This document shows, in pieces, positions 44,590 through 56,288 of a DNA stretch of 64,000 nucleotides. Position numbers and translations under genes: made by a program. This DNA is from Lutibacter maritimus (GTDB lineage: Bacteria > Bacteroidota > Bacteroidia > Flavobacteriales > Flavobacteriaceae): positions 131,501-195,500 of the forward strand of contig NZ_FOZP01000004.1 in assembly GCF_900116115.1 (NCBI RefSeq). Direction: 5' to 3'. Within the stretch, counting starts at the first letter, position 1; each line of letters opens with the position of its first letter. The notes beneath the pieces are model-generated. The model had not been told where the DNA came from, searched no databases, and worked only from the letters and a program-made list of their open reading frames with translations.

Positions 44590-45924
44590 TTATTCTGCGT
44601 TATCTAAAAAATCTCTAAATTTATCGCCCCATTTTTCAAAAATCGATTTTTTAGGTTCTTTAGGCTCTTCTTCTATTTTAATTTCATTATCTACAATTAC
44701 AGTTTTTTCCTCATTTTTTTCTTGTGAAACTTTTGGAGGTAAATTTTTCGCTTTTTGTTTATCAATTTTTTTTAACCCATTCATTAATAAACCAACTGCA
44801 GTTGCATACTGCGGACTTGAAAAACTTTCGTCAGAATCTCCAGCTAAATTTTCATTCGGATAGCCAATTCTAGTATCCATTCCTGTAATATATTCAACTA
44901 ATTGCTTTAAGTGTTTTAACTGTGCGCCGCCACCGGTTAATACAATTCCGGCAATTAATTTTTTCTTTGGCTCTTCGTGTCCGTAATTTTTTATTTCTAA
45001 AAATACTTGCTCAATAATTTCTACAACACGTGCATGTATTATTTTAGATAAATTTTTAAGTGTAATTTCTTTTGGATCTCTTCCTCTTAAACCTGGAATA
45101 GAAACAATTTCATTTTCTTTATTTTCTCCTGGCCAAGCTGAACCAAATTTTGTTTTTAATAATTCTGCTTGTTTTTCAATAATTGAACAACCTTCTTTAA
45201 TATCTTCGGTTATAACATTTCCTCCAAAAGGAATAACTGCTGTATGACGGATAATTCCGTTTTTAAAAATGGCTAAGTCTGTTGTTCCGCCTCCTATATC
45301 AATTAAAGCAACTCCTGCTTCTTTTTCTTCATTACTTAAAACTGCTTCAGCAGATGCTAATGGCTCTAATGTTATACCTGCTAAATTTAAACCGGCACTT
45401 TTAATACAACGTCCGATATTTCTAATAGATGAAACCTGACCTACAACAACGTGAAAATTGGCTTCTAATCTTCCTCCATACATACCAACTGGCTCAGTTA
45501 TTTCCGCTTGTCCATCTACTTTAAACTCTTGAGGTAACACGTGTATAATTTCTTCACCTGGTAACATTACCAGCTTATACACTTGCTTTTCAAGTTTTTC
45601 TAAATCTTCATCGTCAATAACTTCTTCAGAGTTTGGTCGTGTGATATAATCACTATGTTGTAAACTTCTTATATGTTGCCCTGCAATTCCAACAACTGCC
45701 TCGCTAATTTTAATTCCAGAAACCGCAATAGCCTCATCAACAGCTAATTGAATAGATTGAATAGTTTGTGTAATATTATTTACCACACCTCTATGCACAC
45801 CTAAACTTTTTGCTTTACCAGTACCTAGCAACTCAATTTTCCCATATTCATTCTTTCGCCCAATCATAGCAACAATTTTTGTTGTTCCTATATCTAAACC
45901 TACTGAAATATCATTATGCTCCAT
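44590..45924 (-). CDS. ftsA: Cell division protein FtsA
   Basis: A 444-aa actin-like membrane tether for FtsZ. The N-terminal VGLDIGTTKIVAMIGR and the second phosphate motif ALIDIGGGTTDLAIF, plus the adenosine motif IVLTGGGAQLKHLK, are present, together with the FtsA-specific 1C domain between. The last residues (SIFEKWGDKFRDFLDN) form an amphipathic membrane-targeting helix after a charged linker. It overlaps ftsQ by 11 bp and precedes ftsZ by 46 bp. Confidence 0.96.
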   Translation of the reverse strand: MEHNDISVGLDIGTTKIVAMIGRKNEYGKIELLGTGKAKSLGVHRGVVNNITQTIQSIQLAVDEAIAVSGIKISEAVVGIAGQHIRSLQHSDYITRPNSEEVIDDEDLEKLEKQVYKLVMLPGEEIIHVLPQEFKVDGQAEITEPVGMYGGRLEANFHVVVGQVSSIRNIGRCIKSAGLNLAGITLEPLASAEAVLSNEEKEAGVALIDIGGGTTDLAIFKNGIIRHTAVIPFGGNVITEDIKEGCSIIEKQAELLKTKFGSAWPGENKENEIVSIPGLRGRDPKEITLKNLSKIIHARVVEIIEQVFLEIKNYGHEEPKKKLIAGIVLTGGGAQLKHLKQLVEYITGMDTRIGYPNENLAGDSDESFSSPQYATAVGLLMNGLKKIDKQKAKNLPPKVSQEKNEEKTVIVDNEIKIEEEPKEPKKSIFEKWGDKFRDFLDNAE

Positions 45925-46651
45925 ATTCTACCTCTTTTGTACACACAACTTGCTTGTGGTATTTTAAATTTATTGATGAATAATTGTTAATTGTACTATC
46001 CAACATTGTTTTGTTATAAAACGACTTTAAATTTTTAAATTTTTCGTTTAAATGATCGATGTTACCAACAATTATTTTTTGTTCACCAACTCTTGTTTCT
46101 AAAATGTACTCATTATTCGGCGCTAATTCAACGCCAATAATTTGTTTTTTTAAAAAATCATCTTTTAAAATTGTTGTTACCAACAGATGAATTTCATTAA
46201 ATTTTTCTTCTTTTGCATTGCCAAAAACCACTAAAACTCGCTCTGAGTGATTTACTGACAAAGGCATTCTTTTTGCTTGTCTATCAATATAATAACTCTC
46301 ATTGCCAGACACCACTCTTGCTATTGGTGTACGCTGTTTAACTTTTGCTTTTAGCGAACCATCAACGGTTAAAAAAATAGCCGCATTTTCTACCATAGGA
46401 TGTGATAGAACATTAGACTCTAATTTATGTAAATCTATAACAGATTTTTCTTGATTTCTAACAGTTTCTCCATTTTGTATTAACAATTTATTAACCATTT
46501 CATAATTCATAAAAAGGTTATTTCCTCGCTCAAATTCAACCACAACTTCTTTCACTTTTATGGTATTATTTTTATGATTTGAAAAACCATATAAAAACCC
46601 AATTAAAGCAATTAAGAGTACTCCTTTTATGTAGCTCCAGTTAATTTTCAC
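45914..46651 (-). CDS. ftsQ: Cell division protein FtsQ
   Basis: A 245-aa bitopic division protein: short cytoplasmic N-terminus, one helix (about 7-24, YIKGVLLIALIGFLYGF), a periplasmic POTRA-like domain (KVKEVVVEFERGNNLFMNYEMV) and the FtsQ domain (ERVLVVFGN, FKNLKSFYNKTML). It links early and late division proteins. Sequence is divergent, so the name relies partly on position between murC and ftsA; it overlaps both (11 bp each). Confidence 0.88.
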   Translation of the reverse strand: MKINWSYIKGVLLIALIGFLYGFSNHKNNTIKVKEVVVEFERGNNLFMNYEMVNKLLIQNGETVRNQEKSVIDLHKLESNVLSHPMVENAAIFLTVDGSLKAKVKQRTPIARVVSGNESYYIDRQAKRMPLSVNHSERVLVVFGNAKEEKFNEIHLLVTTILKDDFLKKQIIGVELAPNNEYILETRVGEQKIIVGNIDHLNEKFKNLKSFYNKTMLDSTINNYSSINLKYHKQVVCTKEVEYGA

Positions 46652-48008
46652 TTGTTAATTTGTTTTTTATTTCCTTTACTAATTCACCTATGTCTCCAGC
46701 TCCAATCATAACAATTACTTGGGCTTTTGATTTTAATATACTATTGTATAAATTTTCTTTTGATGAAATTTGTTTATATTTTAATGATACTTTATTTAAT
46801 AACCACGCAGCTGTAATACCTTCTATTGGCAATTCTCTTGCCGGATAAATATCTAATAAAATTAATTCATCAAATAATGATAAACTTTTTGCAAAATCAT
46901 CAGAAAAATCTCTTGTTCTACTAAATAAATGTGGCTGAAAAACGCCTATTGTTTTTTTTAAAGGATACATTTCTCTCACAGCATTTGCAACAGCGGTAAT
47001 TTCTGTTGGATGATGTGCATAATCATCAATTAAAACTAAATTATCAGTCTTAATTTTATACGAAAAACGACGCTTTATTCCTGTAAAAGAAAGTAAAGCC
47101 TTAGCAATGACTGGCAATGATATTCCGTAACTATTAGCCATTGCTAAAGCCGCCACCGCATTTAGCACATTATGTTTTCCTGGTAAATTTATTTTTACCT
47201 CTTTTATTATTTCTGTTGGCGTTTTTACATCAAAAATATAAGTACCATTTTCAATTTTAATATTTGACGCATTATAATCAGCATTTTCATCTATTCCAAA
47301 TGTTAATACATCAATTGCAAAAGATAATGCATCAATTGGTAATCCTTTTTTTACAATTAATTTTTCAGATACTTTAGCTCCGAAATCTTTAAACGATTTT
47401 TCCAACTCTGCTGAATCTCCATAAATATCTAAATGATCTGCATCCATAGAAGTTATGCAAGCAATGTTGGGTGATAATTTTAAAAACGAGCGATCAAATT
47501 CATCTGCTTCAACTACCGAAACTTCTGTTCCGCCTAAAATTAAATTTGAATTATAATTTTCTGAAATTCCACCTAAAAACGATGTTGCATTTACACCAGC
47601 TTCATGCAATATATGACCCAACATTGTTGATGTTGTAGTTTTTCCGTGCGTACCAGCAACAGCCAAACTAAACGAATTTTTAGTAATTTCTCCTAATATT
47701 TCTGAACGCTTTACAACATTAAAATTATTATTGAAAAAGAAATTTAATTCTGAATGATTTTTAGGAATTGCAGGCGTATAAACTACCAATGTATTTTCTT
47801 TATTTTTAAATTCATCAGCAATTAAACCTACAGCATCTTCAAAATGAACTTTCACTCCTTTTTCTGCTAAAGAAACAGTTATATCAGAAGGTGTTTTATC
47901 GTAACCAGCAATATTTTTTCCGTTGCTTTTAAAGTAAAAAGCAAGAGAACTCATACCAATTCCTCCAATACCTACAAAATAAATATTATGTATTTTATCT
48001 AAATTCAA
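46641..48008 (-). CDS. murC: UDP-N-acetylmuramate-L-alanine ligase
   Basis: A 455-aa ATP-dependent Mur ligase adding L-Ala to UDP-MurNAc. The N-terminal [17 protein letters not shown] loop, ATP-binding [17 protein letters not shown] and the family segments [12 protein letters not shown] and [12 protein letters not shown] are present. Length is normal. It overlaps murG by 4 bp and ftsQ by 11 bp within the dcw cluster. Confidence 0.97.
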   Translation of the reverse strand: MNLDKIHNIYFVGIGGIGMSSLAFYFKSNGKNIAGYDKTPSDITVSLAEKGVKVHFEDAVGLIADEFKNKENTLVVYTPAIPKNHSELNFFFNNNFNVVKRSEILGEITKNSFSLAVAGTHGKTTTSTMLGHILHEAGVNATSFLGGISENYNSNLILGGTEVSVVEADEFDRSFLKLSPNIACITSMDADHLDIYGDSAELEKSFKDFGAKVSEKLIVKKGLPIDALSFAIDVLTFGIDENADYNASNIKIENGTYIFDVKTPTEIIKEVKINLPGKHNVLNAVAALAMANSYGISLPVIAKALLSFTGIKRRFSYKIKTDNLVLIDDYAHHPTEITAVANAVREMYPLKKTIGVFQPHLFSRTRDFSDDFAKSLSLFDELILLDIYPARELPIEGITAAWLLNKVSLKYKQISSKENLYNSILKSKAQVIVMIGAGDIGELVKEIKNKLTSEN

Positions 48009-49096
48009 TGAATTAATTTTTCTATTTCTTTAACTATATCTTTTGTTGCATTTGGCAATGCCAAAGCTTTAATATTTTTACTTAATTTTTGTTGTAAAAC
48101 TTCATTTGAAATTAAAACGTCAAATACATACTGAAAAGTTTCTAATTCAGACTCTTTTAATAAAATAGCACCTTCATTATCAACAATTGCCAATGCATTT
48201 TTTGTTTGATGATCTTCAGCAACATTTGGTGATGGAATAAATATTACCGGTTTACCAACTATACATAATTCTGAAATTGAACTTGCTCCTGCTCTACTTA
48301 TTAAAAAATCAGCAGCAGCATAGGTTAAATCCATTCTATTTAAAAAAGCATAGGTTTTCACTCCTTTTAATTGATCGTATTTTTTAAATTCATCATAATA
48401 CAACTTACCCGTTTGCCAAAGTACCTGAATGTTGTTTTTAACCAACCAATCAATATTTTTTTCAATTAAATTATTTATAGCTCTTGCACCTAAACTTCCA
48501 CCGATAATTACCAGTGTTTTTTGCTCTTTATTTAAGTTAAAAAATTGAATTGCTTCTTCTCTTTTCCCTTCAATATTTAATAAATCTTGTCGAACTGGAT
48601 TTCCTGTTTTCAATATTTTATCCGCAGGGAAAAAACGCTCTAAACCATCATAAGCAACACAAATTTTATCTGCTTTTTTACTTAATAATTTATTAGTTAT
48701 TCCTGGATATGAGTTTTGCTCTTGTATAAGTGTTTTTATTCCCAATTTATTTGCAACAAATAATGTTGGCCCACTTGCAAAACCTCCAGTTCCAATAACT
48801 ACAGTTGGCTTAAATTTTTTTATTGTTTTGTAAGCATTAAAAAAACTACTAAACAACTTAAAAGGAAATGATAAATTTTTTATAGTTAACCTTCTTTGCA
48901 ATCCAGAAATCCACAATCCTTGTATTTCATAGCCCGCTTGGGGTACTTTTTCCATCTCCATTTTATCCTTGGCTCCAACAAATAAAAATTTGGCATCAGG
49001 ATATTTCTCCTTTAGCTCATTTGCTATAGATACAGCCGGATAAATATGTCCGCCTGTTCCACCGCCACTTAATATGATATTAACCGATTGCTTCAT
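48005..49096 (-). CDS. murG: Lipid II synthase MurG
   Basis: A 363-aa GT28 glycosyltransferase adding GlcNAc to lipid I on the inner face of the membrane. The glycine loop [19 protein letters not shown], second loop [10 protein letters not shown] and donor-binding region [11 protein letters not shown] with [14 protein letters not shown] are visible. The ATG at 49096 is chosen because [13 protein letters not shown] fits the family; an ATG three codons earlier is possible. The start lies inside the end of ftsW (17-bp overlap). Confidence 0.97.
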   Translation of the reverse strand: MKQSVNIILSGGGTGGHIYPAVSIANELKEKYPDAKFLFVGAKDKMEMEKVPQAGYEIQGLWISGLQRRLTIKNLSFPFKLFSSFFNAYKTIKKFKPTVVIGTGGFASGPTLFVANKLGIKTLIQEQNSYPGITNKLLSKKADKICVAYDGLERFFPADKILKTGNPVRQDLLNIEGKREEAIQFFNLNKEQKTLVIIGGSLGARAINNLIEKNIDWLVKNNIQVLWQTGKLYYDEFKKYDQLKGVKTYAFLNRMDLTYAAADFLISRAGASSISELCIVGKPVIFIPSPNVAEDHQTKNALAIVDNEGAILLKESELETFQYVFDVLISNEVLQQKLSKNIKALALPNATKDIVKEIEKLIH

Positions 49097-50270
49097 GTAA
49101 AACATCTAAAGGGTTTTCTTCATTATCTGCACTCACTTCTTTTTCTTTATTTGCTGTAACACTTAAAATAATTCCAATAGCAATACAAGTCATCCAAATG
49201 GATGTTCCTCCACTACTAATTAATGGTAATGTTTGCCCAGTTACTGGAAATAAATTTACTGCTACAGCCATATTAATTATGGCCTGAACTATAATTGGTA
49301 TTCCTACTCCAATTATTAATAAAGTAGCAAATATGGTTGTTGCTTTTTTGGCAGCAATTAAAATTCTAATTAATAAAAATAAATAGCAACTCATTACTAC
49401 TATAGCGCCTATTAATCCCCATTCTTCAACAATAATGGCAAAAATAAAATCGGATGATGATTGTGGTAAAAAGTTTTTTTGCACACTTTTTCCTGGACCT
49501 CTACCTTGAATTCCTCCACTTGCAATGGCTATTTTTGCTTTTTCAACTTGATAACCTTCTTCTGCATTTTCATTTGAAAAATTCTCAACTCTACTTATCC
49601 AAGTATCAACTCTATTTGGCAACACACCCGGGAGCGCTTTTGCAGTAAGCACAAATAGAGCTAATACTAATACACCTATCCCCACAACAGATGCTAAATA
49701 TTTAATTGGATAGCCTCCAATAAAAGCTACCATTAATACCATTAAAAAAATAATTGCAGTTGTTGAAAAGTTGGCTGGTAAAATTAATCCTAAGATTAAA
49801 GCAACCCATATCCACAACTTTAAAACACTGTCTTTAAAAGTAAATTCTTTGTCTTTATTTTGGGCCAAATAGCGCGCCACATAAATCATTAAAATTAACC
49901 CCGCTAAAGTTGATGTTTGAAAACCTATACCAATAAACGGAATTTGAATCCATCTACTTGCATTTGCACCACCAATAGTTGAGCCCTTGGCTAATGTAAA
50001 TGCTAGTAATATTAAAACTAGTGGAATCATTAATACAGAACCTCCACTAAAAAATCTGTATGGAATTTTATGAACACCATAAATTATCATAAATCCGCAA
50101 GCCAACAAAAATGCATGTTTAACTAAATGAAAGATTGGTGTACCGTTATTTGCAACGTACACTAAATTGGTACTTGCGCTATAAATTGGTAAAAACGACA
50201 GTAATGCCATAAAACCAACTATTGCCCAAATAGCAAGATCTCCTTCAATATTTTTAAACCATTTAATCAT
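49080..50270 (-). CDS. ftsW: SEDS peptidoglycan glycosyltransferase FtsW
   Basis: A 396-aa ten-helix SEDS protein, the septal glycan polymerase that works with FtsI. The signatures [30 protein letters not shown] loop (seen as [18 protein letters not shown]) and [17 protein letters not shown] are present, distinct from the FFSYGGS form in this window's RodA. Its start is adjacent to the murD stop with no gap, and its end overlaps murG. Confidence 0.96.
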   Translation of the reverse strand: MIKWFKNIEGDLAIWAIVGFMALLSFLPIYSASTNLVYVANNGTPIFHLVKHAFLLACGFMIIYGVHKIPYRFFSGGSVLMIPLVLILLAFTLAKGSTIGGANASRWIQIPFIGIGFQTSTLAGLILMIYVARYLAQNKDKEFTFKDSVLKLWIWVALILGLILPANFSTTAIIFLMVLMVAFIGGYPIKYLASVVGIGVLVLALFVLTAKALPGVLPNRVDTWISRVENFSNENAEEGYQVEKAKIAIASGGIQGRGPGKSVQKNFLPQSSSDFIFAIIVEEWGLIGAIVVMSCYLFLLIRILIAAKKATTIFATLLIIGVGIPIIVQAIINMAVAVNLFPVTGQTLPLISSGGTSIWMTCIAIGIILSVTANKEKEVSADNEENPLDVLHEAIG

Positions 50271-51605
50271 TTACAACTCTCTAACTGCTTGTTTAAATTT
50301 GTTACCTCTATCTTCGTAATTATCAAATAAATCAAAACTTGCACAAGCCGGAGACAACAATACGGTATCACCTTTTTCCGCTATTTTATAAGCTACTTTT
50401 ACAGCTTCTTCTGCACCTGCAGTTTCAACAATTAAATCCACTACATTATTAAATGTTTGTATAATTTTTTGATTCTCTATTCCTAAACAAATAATTGCTT
50501 TAACTTTTTCCCTTACCAACGGCATTAAATCTAAATAATCATTACCCTTATCAACACCGCCAACTATCCAAACCGTTGGGGTTTTCATACTTTCTAATGC
50601 ATAAAAAGTGGCATTTACATTGGTAGCCTTTGAGTCGTTTATATACTGAACTCCATTTATTTTTAACACTTCTTCTAGTCTATGTTCAGCCCCTTCAAAG
50701 TCTTCCAAACTTTCTCTAATAGTGTTGCTTCTAACTTTTAATAATGAAGATGCCATAGCTGCTGCCATTGCATTTTTCGTGTTGTGTTTTCCCTTTAATG
50801 CTAAAGTTGTTATACTCATTATTGTTTGTTCAGTTTTATATTTTAAAATTATATTGTTATCTTTTATATACACACCTTGTTCCAATTCCTTTTCTAATGA
50901 AAACGGCAACAAAGTTGCTTTTAATTTATTGTTATTTAACCAGTTAACTATTACTTCATCATCAGCGTCATATATTAAAAAATCATTTTCCTTTTGATTT
51001 TCAGTGATTCTAAATTTTGAGTTGATGTAATTCTCAAATAGGTAATTATATCTATCCAAATGATCTGGAGTTATATTTGTTAGAATGGCAATATGTGGTG
51101 CAAAATCTACAATACCATCTAACTGAAAACTACTTAACTCTAACACATGAAAACCGAAATTATCTTCAGCCACTTGCTGTGCAAAACTTTTTCCAATATT
51201 ACCACCCATTCCAACATTTAAATTGGCTTTTTTCAAAATATGATTTACCAACATTGTTGTGGTAGTTTTACCATTTGAACCAGTGATTCCAACTACAACT
51301 CCATTGGTGTATTTTGAAGCAAACTCAATTTCAGAAATTATAGGAATTCCTTTTTCTTTAAGTGTTACAATCAACTGAACCTTATCAGGAATTCCAGGGC
51401 TTTTCATCACTACATCGGCTTTAAAAATTTTAGCTTCTGTATGGCTTCCATCCTCAAATTCAATTTCATTATTTAAAAGAACGTCTTTATATTTTTGTGC
51501 TATTATTCCTTTATCAGAAACAAAAACATTGTATCCTTTTTGCTTTCCTAAAATAGCAGTTCCAACGCCGCTTTCTCCTCCACCAAGAATGACCAAATTC
51601 TTCAT
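50271..51605 (-). CDS. murD: UDP-N-acetylmuramoylalanine-D-glutamate ligase
   Basis: A 444-aa Mur ligase adding D-Glu. VILGGGESGVGTAILGKQKG at the N-terminus, GITGSNGKTTTTMLVNHIL for ATP binding, EGAEHRLEEV and YINDSKATNVNATFYAL for substrate binding, and LLSPACASFDLFDNYEDRG near the end are all family motifs. Zero-gap neighbours on both sides (mraY before, ftsW after). Confidence 0.97.
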   Translation of the reverse strand: MKNLVILGGGESGVGTAILGKQKGYNVFVSDKGIIAQKYKDVLLNNEIEFEDGSHTEAKIFKADVVMKSPGIPDKVQLIVTLKEKGIPIISEIEFASKYTNGVVVGITGSNGKTTTTMLVNHILKKANLNVGMGGNIGKSFAQQVAEDNFGFHVLELSSFQLDGIVDFAPHIAILTNITPDHLDRYNYLFENYINSKFRITENQKENDFLIYDADDEVIVNWLNNNKLKATLLPFSLEKELEQGVYIKDNNIILKYKTEQTIMSITTLALKGKHNTKNAMAAAMASSLLKVRSNTIRESLEDFEGAEHRLEEVLKINGVQYINDSKATNVNATFYALESMKTPTVWIVGGVDKGNDYLDLMPLVREKVKAIICLGIENQKIIQTFNNVVDLIVETAGAEEAVKVAYKIAEKGDTVLLSPACASFDLFDNYEDRGNKFKQAVREL

Positions 51606-52832
51606 TTATCGCAACTTTAAGGTTACTATTGTAAATACCGCCAACATAATTCCAACAATCCAAAAACGCGTTACAATTTTACTTTCATGATATCCAGATT
51701 TTTGATAATGATGATGTAATGGCGACATTTTAAATATGCGCTTTCCTTCTCCAAATTTTTTCTTAGTGTATTTAAAATATCCTACCTGAAGAATCACCGA
51801 TAAATTCTCCACCAAAAATATACCTGCCAAAATTGGAATTAATAACTCTTTACGCACCGCAATTGCCAAAACAGCAATAATACCACCAATTGTTAAACTT
51901 CCAGTATCACCCATAAAAACTTGAGCTGGATACGTATTATACCATAAAAATCCAACCAAAGCACCTACAAATGCTGCTATAAAAATGGTCATTTCACCAG
52001 AGTTTGGTATATACATTACATCTAAATAATTAGCGAAAATAATGTTACCCGAAACCCAAGCAAAAATACCGAGTGTGAGGACAATAATTGCCGATGAACC
52101 TGCTGCTAAACCATCAATTCCATCCGTTAAATTTGCTCCGTTTGATACCGCTGTAATTATAAATATGACAATTGGAATAAATAATAACCACGCGTAATCT
52201 TTTAATCCTTTTCCAAAAATCTCTAAAGCTTCAGCATATTCTAACTGATTATTTTTAAAAAATGGAATGGTAGTTTTTGTTGATTTTTTTGCTTCACCAA
52301 ATAAAACAGGAACACCATCTTCAGCTACATATTGGTATTTTATTGGTAATTTCTCTTTCATAGTAACACTTGGATGAAAATAAAACATGGCTCCAACAAA
52401 AATTCCCAATGAAATTTGACCTGCAATTTTAAATCTACCTTTTAATCCTTCTTTATCTTTTTTAAATACTTTAATATAGTCATCAACAAAACCAATAATT
52501 CCCATCCAAACAGTAGTAACTAACAAAATAACTATATAAACATTATCCAACTCCGCCAATAACAAAACTGGAATTAACGTTGCCAAAATAATTATTACAC
52601 CACCCATTGTTGGTGTTCCAGCTTTTTCAACCTGACCTTGCAAGCCTAAATCTCTCACTGACTCCCCAACTTGTTTAAACTGTAAATAGTTGATAATTCT
52701 TTTTCCGTAAATGGTAGAAAACAATAATGAAAGTATAAAAGCTAACGCCGAACGAAAAGATATATATTGAAACAGTCCTGCTCCAATAACATCAAATTGT
52801 TTGTCTAAATAATCAAATAAATAATATAACAT
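51606..52832 (-). CDS. mraY: Phospho-N-acetylmuramoyl-pentapeptide transferase
   Basis: A 408-aa polytopic enzyme making lipid I from UDP-MurNAc-pentapeptide and undecaprenyl phosphate. About ten helices; [13 protein letters not shown], the aspartates of [29 protein letters not shown] and the [12 protein letters not shown] motif are intact. It is about 45 residues longer than E. coli MraY because of an insertion (about 155-205, [17 protein letters not shown] onward) between helices, which appears usual for Bacteroidota. Confidence 0.97.
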   Translation of the reverse strand: MLYYLFDYLDKQFDVIGAGLFQYISFRSALAFILSLLFSTIYGKRIINYLQFKQVGESVRDLGLQGQVEKAGTPTMGGVIIILATLIPVLLLAELDNVYIVILLVTTVWMGIIGFVDDYIKVFKKDKEGLKGRFKIAGQISLGIFVGAMFYFHPSVTMKEKLPIKYQYVAEDGVPVLFGEAKKSTKTTIPFFKNNQLEYAEALEIFGKGLKDYAWLLFIPIVIFIITAVSNGANLTDGIDGLAAGSSAIIVLTLGIFAWVSGNIIFANYLDVMYIPNSGEMTIFIAAFVGALVGFLWYNTYPAQVFMGDTGSLTIGGIIAVLAIAVRKELLIPILAGIFLVENLSVILQVGYFKYTKKKFGEGKRIFKMSPLHHHYQKSGYHESKIVTRFWIVGIMLAVFTIVTLKLR

Positions 52833-52844
52833 ATTGTTAATTTT

Positions 52845-54299
52845 CTAAGCTTTCAATAATTCAGTTATTATTTCAAAATCATCAAAATGTGTGCGTACTC
52901 CTTTTATTTCCTGATACGTTTCATGACCTTTTCCAGCAATTAAAATGATATCGCCTTTTTTAGCCAATTTTGTAGCTGTTTTTATAGCTTGCTCTCTATT
53001 TAAAACTGAAATTGTTTTTTTATAATGATGCGCTTCAACACCTTGTTCAACTTCATTTAAAATTACTTGCGGATCTTCGCTTCTTGGATTATCTGAAGTA
53101 AAAATAACCTGCGAACTTAATTGAGAGGCTATGCGTCCCATAACAGGACGCTTAGCTTTATCTCTATCTCCACCACAACCCACAACGGTTATCACTTGTT
53201 CATTTCCTGTTCTAATGTCATTAATTGTTTCAAGCACATTTTTTAACGCATCTGGCGTATGTGCATAATCAATTATTGCTGTAATTCCTTCTTTTGAAGT
53301 AAAATGTTGAAATCTCCCACTCACACTTTCCAACTCACTTATTGCTGTTAAGGCTTCTGTAGTATTTAAGCCTAATAAATCTGCAGTTCCATACACTGCA
53401 CATACATTATATGCATTAAAACTACCTGTTAATTTTACCCAAACCTCATTACTATTTATATTTAAAAACAATCCAGAAAACTGATTTTCTAAAATTTTAG
53501 TTTTGTAATCAGCCATTGTTTTTAAAGCATATGTGTATTTTTTTGCTTTTGTATTTTGAAGCATCACTTCACCATTTTTATCATCAATATTTACCAAAGC
53601 AAATGCTGTTTTTGGCAACATATCAAAAAATGATTTTTTTACATCTCTATATTCCTTAAAGGTTTTATGATAATCTAAATGATCGTGCGTAAGGTTTGTG
53701 AAAACTCCGCCTGTAAACGTTAATCCTTCTGTTCTTTTTTGATGAATTCCATGAGAACTCACTTCCATAAAACAATAATCGCAACCAGCTTCAACCATTT
53801 CATTTAAATACTTATTTATAAGTAATGAATTTGGTGTTGTATGCGTTGCTTCATATTGAATTGTATCAACTAAAATTTTTACAGTTGATAGTAATCCAGC
53901 GCTAAATCCTGCTTTTTGAAATAATGTATACAATAAAGAAGCAATGGTTGTTTTACCATTTGTACCTGTAACTCCAACTAATTTTAATTTTGATGAAGGA
54001 TTATCATAAAAATTTGAAGCTATTATAGCTAATGCAGTATCTGAATTTTCTACTTGAACATAAGTAATATCTTCGTTTAAGTTTTCAGGAAGTGTTTGGC
54101 ATACAATTACAGTTGCTCCTTGTTCAATTGCTTTTTCAATAAACAAATGCCCATCAAAAACTAATCCTTTTTGAGCAACAAATAAACTATTTGGTTTTAC
54201 TTGTCTAGAATCAAATGCCACAGCATTAATCTGCAAATTTGTAGTTCCATTTACTGAAATTACACCAACTTTATATAATATGTCTTTTACTAATTTCAA
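52845..54299 (-). CDS. murE: UDP-MurNAc-tripeptide synthetase, meso-DAP type
   Basis: A 484-aa Mur ligase adding the third residue of the stem peptide. VTGTNGKTTIASLLYTLF binds ATP, and HTTPNSLLINKYLNEMV and EVSSHGIHQKRTEGL are substrate segments. The DNPR motif in FTSDNPRSEDP is the recognised mark of meso-diaminopimelate specificity (lysine-adding enzymes differ here), so this organism's wall should be of the DAP type. Located between ftsI and mraY with a 12-bp gap to mraY. Confidence 0.96.
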   Translation of the reverse strand: MKLVKDILYKVGVISVNGTTNLQINAVAFDSRQVKPNSLFVAQKGLVFDGHLFIEKAIEQGATVIVCQTLPENLNEDITYVQVENSDTALAIIASNFYDNPSSKLKLVGVTGTNGKTTIASLLYTLFQKAGFSAGLLSTVKILVDTIQYEATHTTPNSLLINKYLNEMVEAGCDYCFMEVSSHGIHQKRTEGLTFTGGVFTNLTHDHLDYHKTFKEYRDVKKSFFDMLPKTAFALVNIDDKNGEVMLQNTKAKKYTYALKTMADYKTKILENQFSGLFLNINSNEVWVKLTGSFNAYNVCAVYGTADLLGLNTTEALTAISELESVSGRFQHFTSKEGITAIIDYAHTPDALKNVLETINDIRTGNEQVITVVGCGGDRDKAKRPVMGRIASQLSSQVIFTSDNPRSEDPQVILNEVEQGVEAHHYKKTISVLNREQAIKTATKLAKKGDIILIAGKGHETYQEIKGVRTHFDDFEIITELLKA

Positions 54300-56288
54300 C
54301 TAAGCTAATTTTATTTTTATTGTTTTGCCTTTTTCTAATTTTTCGCCTTCCGCTAAAGATTGTTCAATAACTTTTCCTTTTCCTTCTAATTGCACTTTTA
54401 ATCCCAAATTTTCAAGTAAAGAAATGGCGTCCATAGCCGCCATTCCTTTTACATTCGGGATTGAATTAAATTCCTTGTTTGAATTTGCATAATACGTGTC
54501 AAAATTATTTTGAACACCTTTAAAATTTGGTGTTTTATCTTCAACTTTATTAATTATATGATTAGAAGTATATATTTTTTGTGCAATATCTTTAAAAACC
54601 GGACCCGCAACATCTGCTCCATAAAAACCAGTTTGAACTTTTGGTTTATGAATAACCACTATACAACTATACAACGGATTTTCAGCCGGAAAATAACCCG
54701 TAAAAGATGAAATATATAGTTTGTTTTCAGCCCAATCAGACTTCCAATATTCTGTTCGCGCTGTTCCTGTTTTTCCCGCCATAGAAAAGTCTTCTGAATA
54801 CATTTTTTGTCCAGTTCCTCTTTTCACCACATTTTTTAAAACCTCTTGAACTTTTTTAATTGTTTCAGGAGAACAAATAGCTGGGTTTATAACTGTTTTA
54901 TTAAACGATTCTACATGCTTATCCCAAGTTCTTATTTCCTTTACAAACATTGGCTTCACCATTTCACCATTATTTGCAATAGCATTGTAAAATGTAAGCG
55001 TTTGCATAGGTGTTAATTGCAAATTATACCCATAAGACATTGAAGGTAATGCGTTTTTACTCCACTTTTTTTCGCCTGGTGCAGGAATTTCAGGAATTCC
55101 CTCACCTTTTATTGGCAAACCAAGTGGTTTATGTAAATTCATTCCTTTAATTATGTCGATAAATTTTTGTGGATCCGTTCCAAAATTTTCTTCAATAAGT
55201 CTAGCCAATCCAATATTAGAAGAAACCTCTATTGCTCTTGCCGCAGAAATTTTCCCAAAACCACCTCTGTGAGAATCGTTAATAAAACGCCCATACATTT
55301 TATACCTTCCATCACCTGTATCAACAACTGTACTTGTATCAATTACACCAGACTCCAAAGCAGCCACAAAAGCCATTACTTTAAATGCCGAACCTGGCTC
55401 ATGAGATTCTCCAACTGCATAATTTAAACGTTCGTAATATTTACCGTTTGAACTTCTACCTAAATTTGAAATAGCTTTTATTTCACCAGTTTTAGTTTCC
55501 ATAACAACCACACAACCGTGATCAGCTTCATAAAATTCTAACTGACGTAATAACGAATGATGCGCAATGTCTTGAATATTTACATTTATTGTTGTAACAA
55601 TATCATTCCCATTCACTGGCTCCACTTCATTATTATCATTAATTGGCTTCCATTGACCTTTTGCTATTTTTTGTTTTAATCTATATCCATTTTTACCAAC
55701 TAAATAAGACCTATAGGCACCTTCAATTCCAGGAGCTCCTCTATAATCATCATAACCAATAGTTCTTTCAGCGACTCTTCCTAATGGATGTGCTCTAACG
55801 GTTGTTTGCTCGGCAATAAAACCTCCTTTATACATTCCTAAATTGAATATTGGAAAACTTTTTACCAACATATAATCATTGTACCCAAGTCCTTTAGCAA
55901 TAAATAAATATCTATTTTTAGTATTTCTGGCTTTTCTAATTTTCACCTCCCAATTTGATGCTGATTTTCCGAATTTTTTGGCCAATTTTTCAGATAGCGC
56001 TCTAATGTTTTTTTCAAAAACTTCTTCTTCAACAGTAAAAGCATCCATTCTAATTTCATAACGAGACATTGATGTTGCTAATAAACTTCCATCATCAGAA
56101 AAAACACTTCCTTTATTTGCAAAAATAGTATCATTTCTAAGCGTTAGCTGTTGTGAAAGCTCTATATATTTTTCACCATCAGTAAATTGAATATCTGTTA
56201 ACCTTACTACAATAGCAATTAAAAACAACGTAATTATAATAAATACGATGTAAAGTTTATTTAATATGCCCTTTTTAGTAACTGCCAA
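54300..56288 (-). CDS. ftsI: Septal penicillin-binding protein FtsI (PBP3) with PASTA domain
   Basis: A 662-aa class B PBP for septal cross-linking. Anchor helix about 11-29, then the dimerisation domain (NKGSVFSDDGSLLATSMSRYE) and the transpeptidase domain with SxxK at Ser300-Lys303 (EPGSAFKV), SSN in EVSSNIGLA and KTG in AGKTGTARTEY. Residues about 605-662 (SIPNVKGMAAMDAISLLENL onward) are a single PASTA domain, absent from E. coli FtsI. It directly abuts ftsL and murE. Confidence 0.96.
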   Translation of the reverse strand: MAVTKKGILNKLYIVFIIITLFLIAIVVRLTDIQFTDGEKYIELSQQLTLRNDTIFANKGSVFSDDGSLLATSMSRYEIRMDAFTVEEEVFEKNIRALSEKLAKKFGKSASNWEVKIRKARNTKNRYLFIAKGLGYNDYMLVKSFPIFNLGMYKGGFIAEQTTVRAHPLGRVAERTIGYDDYRGAPGIEGAYRSYLVGKNGYRLKQKIAKGQWKPINDNNEVEPVNGNDIVTTINVNIQDIAHHSLLRQLEFYEADHGCVVVMETKTGEIKAISNLGRSSNGKYYERLNYAVGESHEPGSAFKVMAFVAALESGVIDTSTVVDTGDGRYKMYGRFINDSHRGGFGKISAARAIEVSSNIGLARLIEENFGTDPQKFIDIIKGMNLHKPLGLPIKGEGIPEIPAPGEKKWSKNALPSMSYGYNLQLTPMQTLTFYNAIANNGEMVKPMFVKEIRTWDKHVESFNKTVINPAICSPETIKKVQEVLKNVVKRGTGQKMYSEDFSMAGKTGTARTEYWKSDWAENKLYISSFTGYFPAENPLYSCIVVIHKPKVQTGFYGADVAGPVFKDIAQKIYTSNHIINKVEDKTPNFKGVQNNFDTYYANSNKEFNSIPNVKGMAAMDAISLLENLGLKVQLEGKGKVIEQSLAEGEKLEKGKTIKIKLA

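Noticed and set aside
54510-55427. Plus-strand open frames inside ftsI
   Set aside because: Cysteine- and asparagine-rich translations typical of antisense AT-rich DNA; ftsI is intact.
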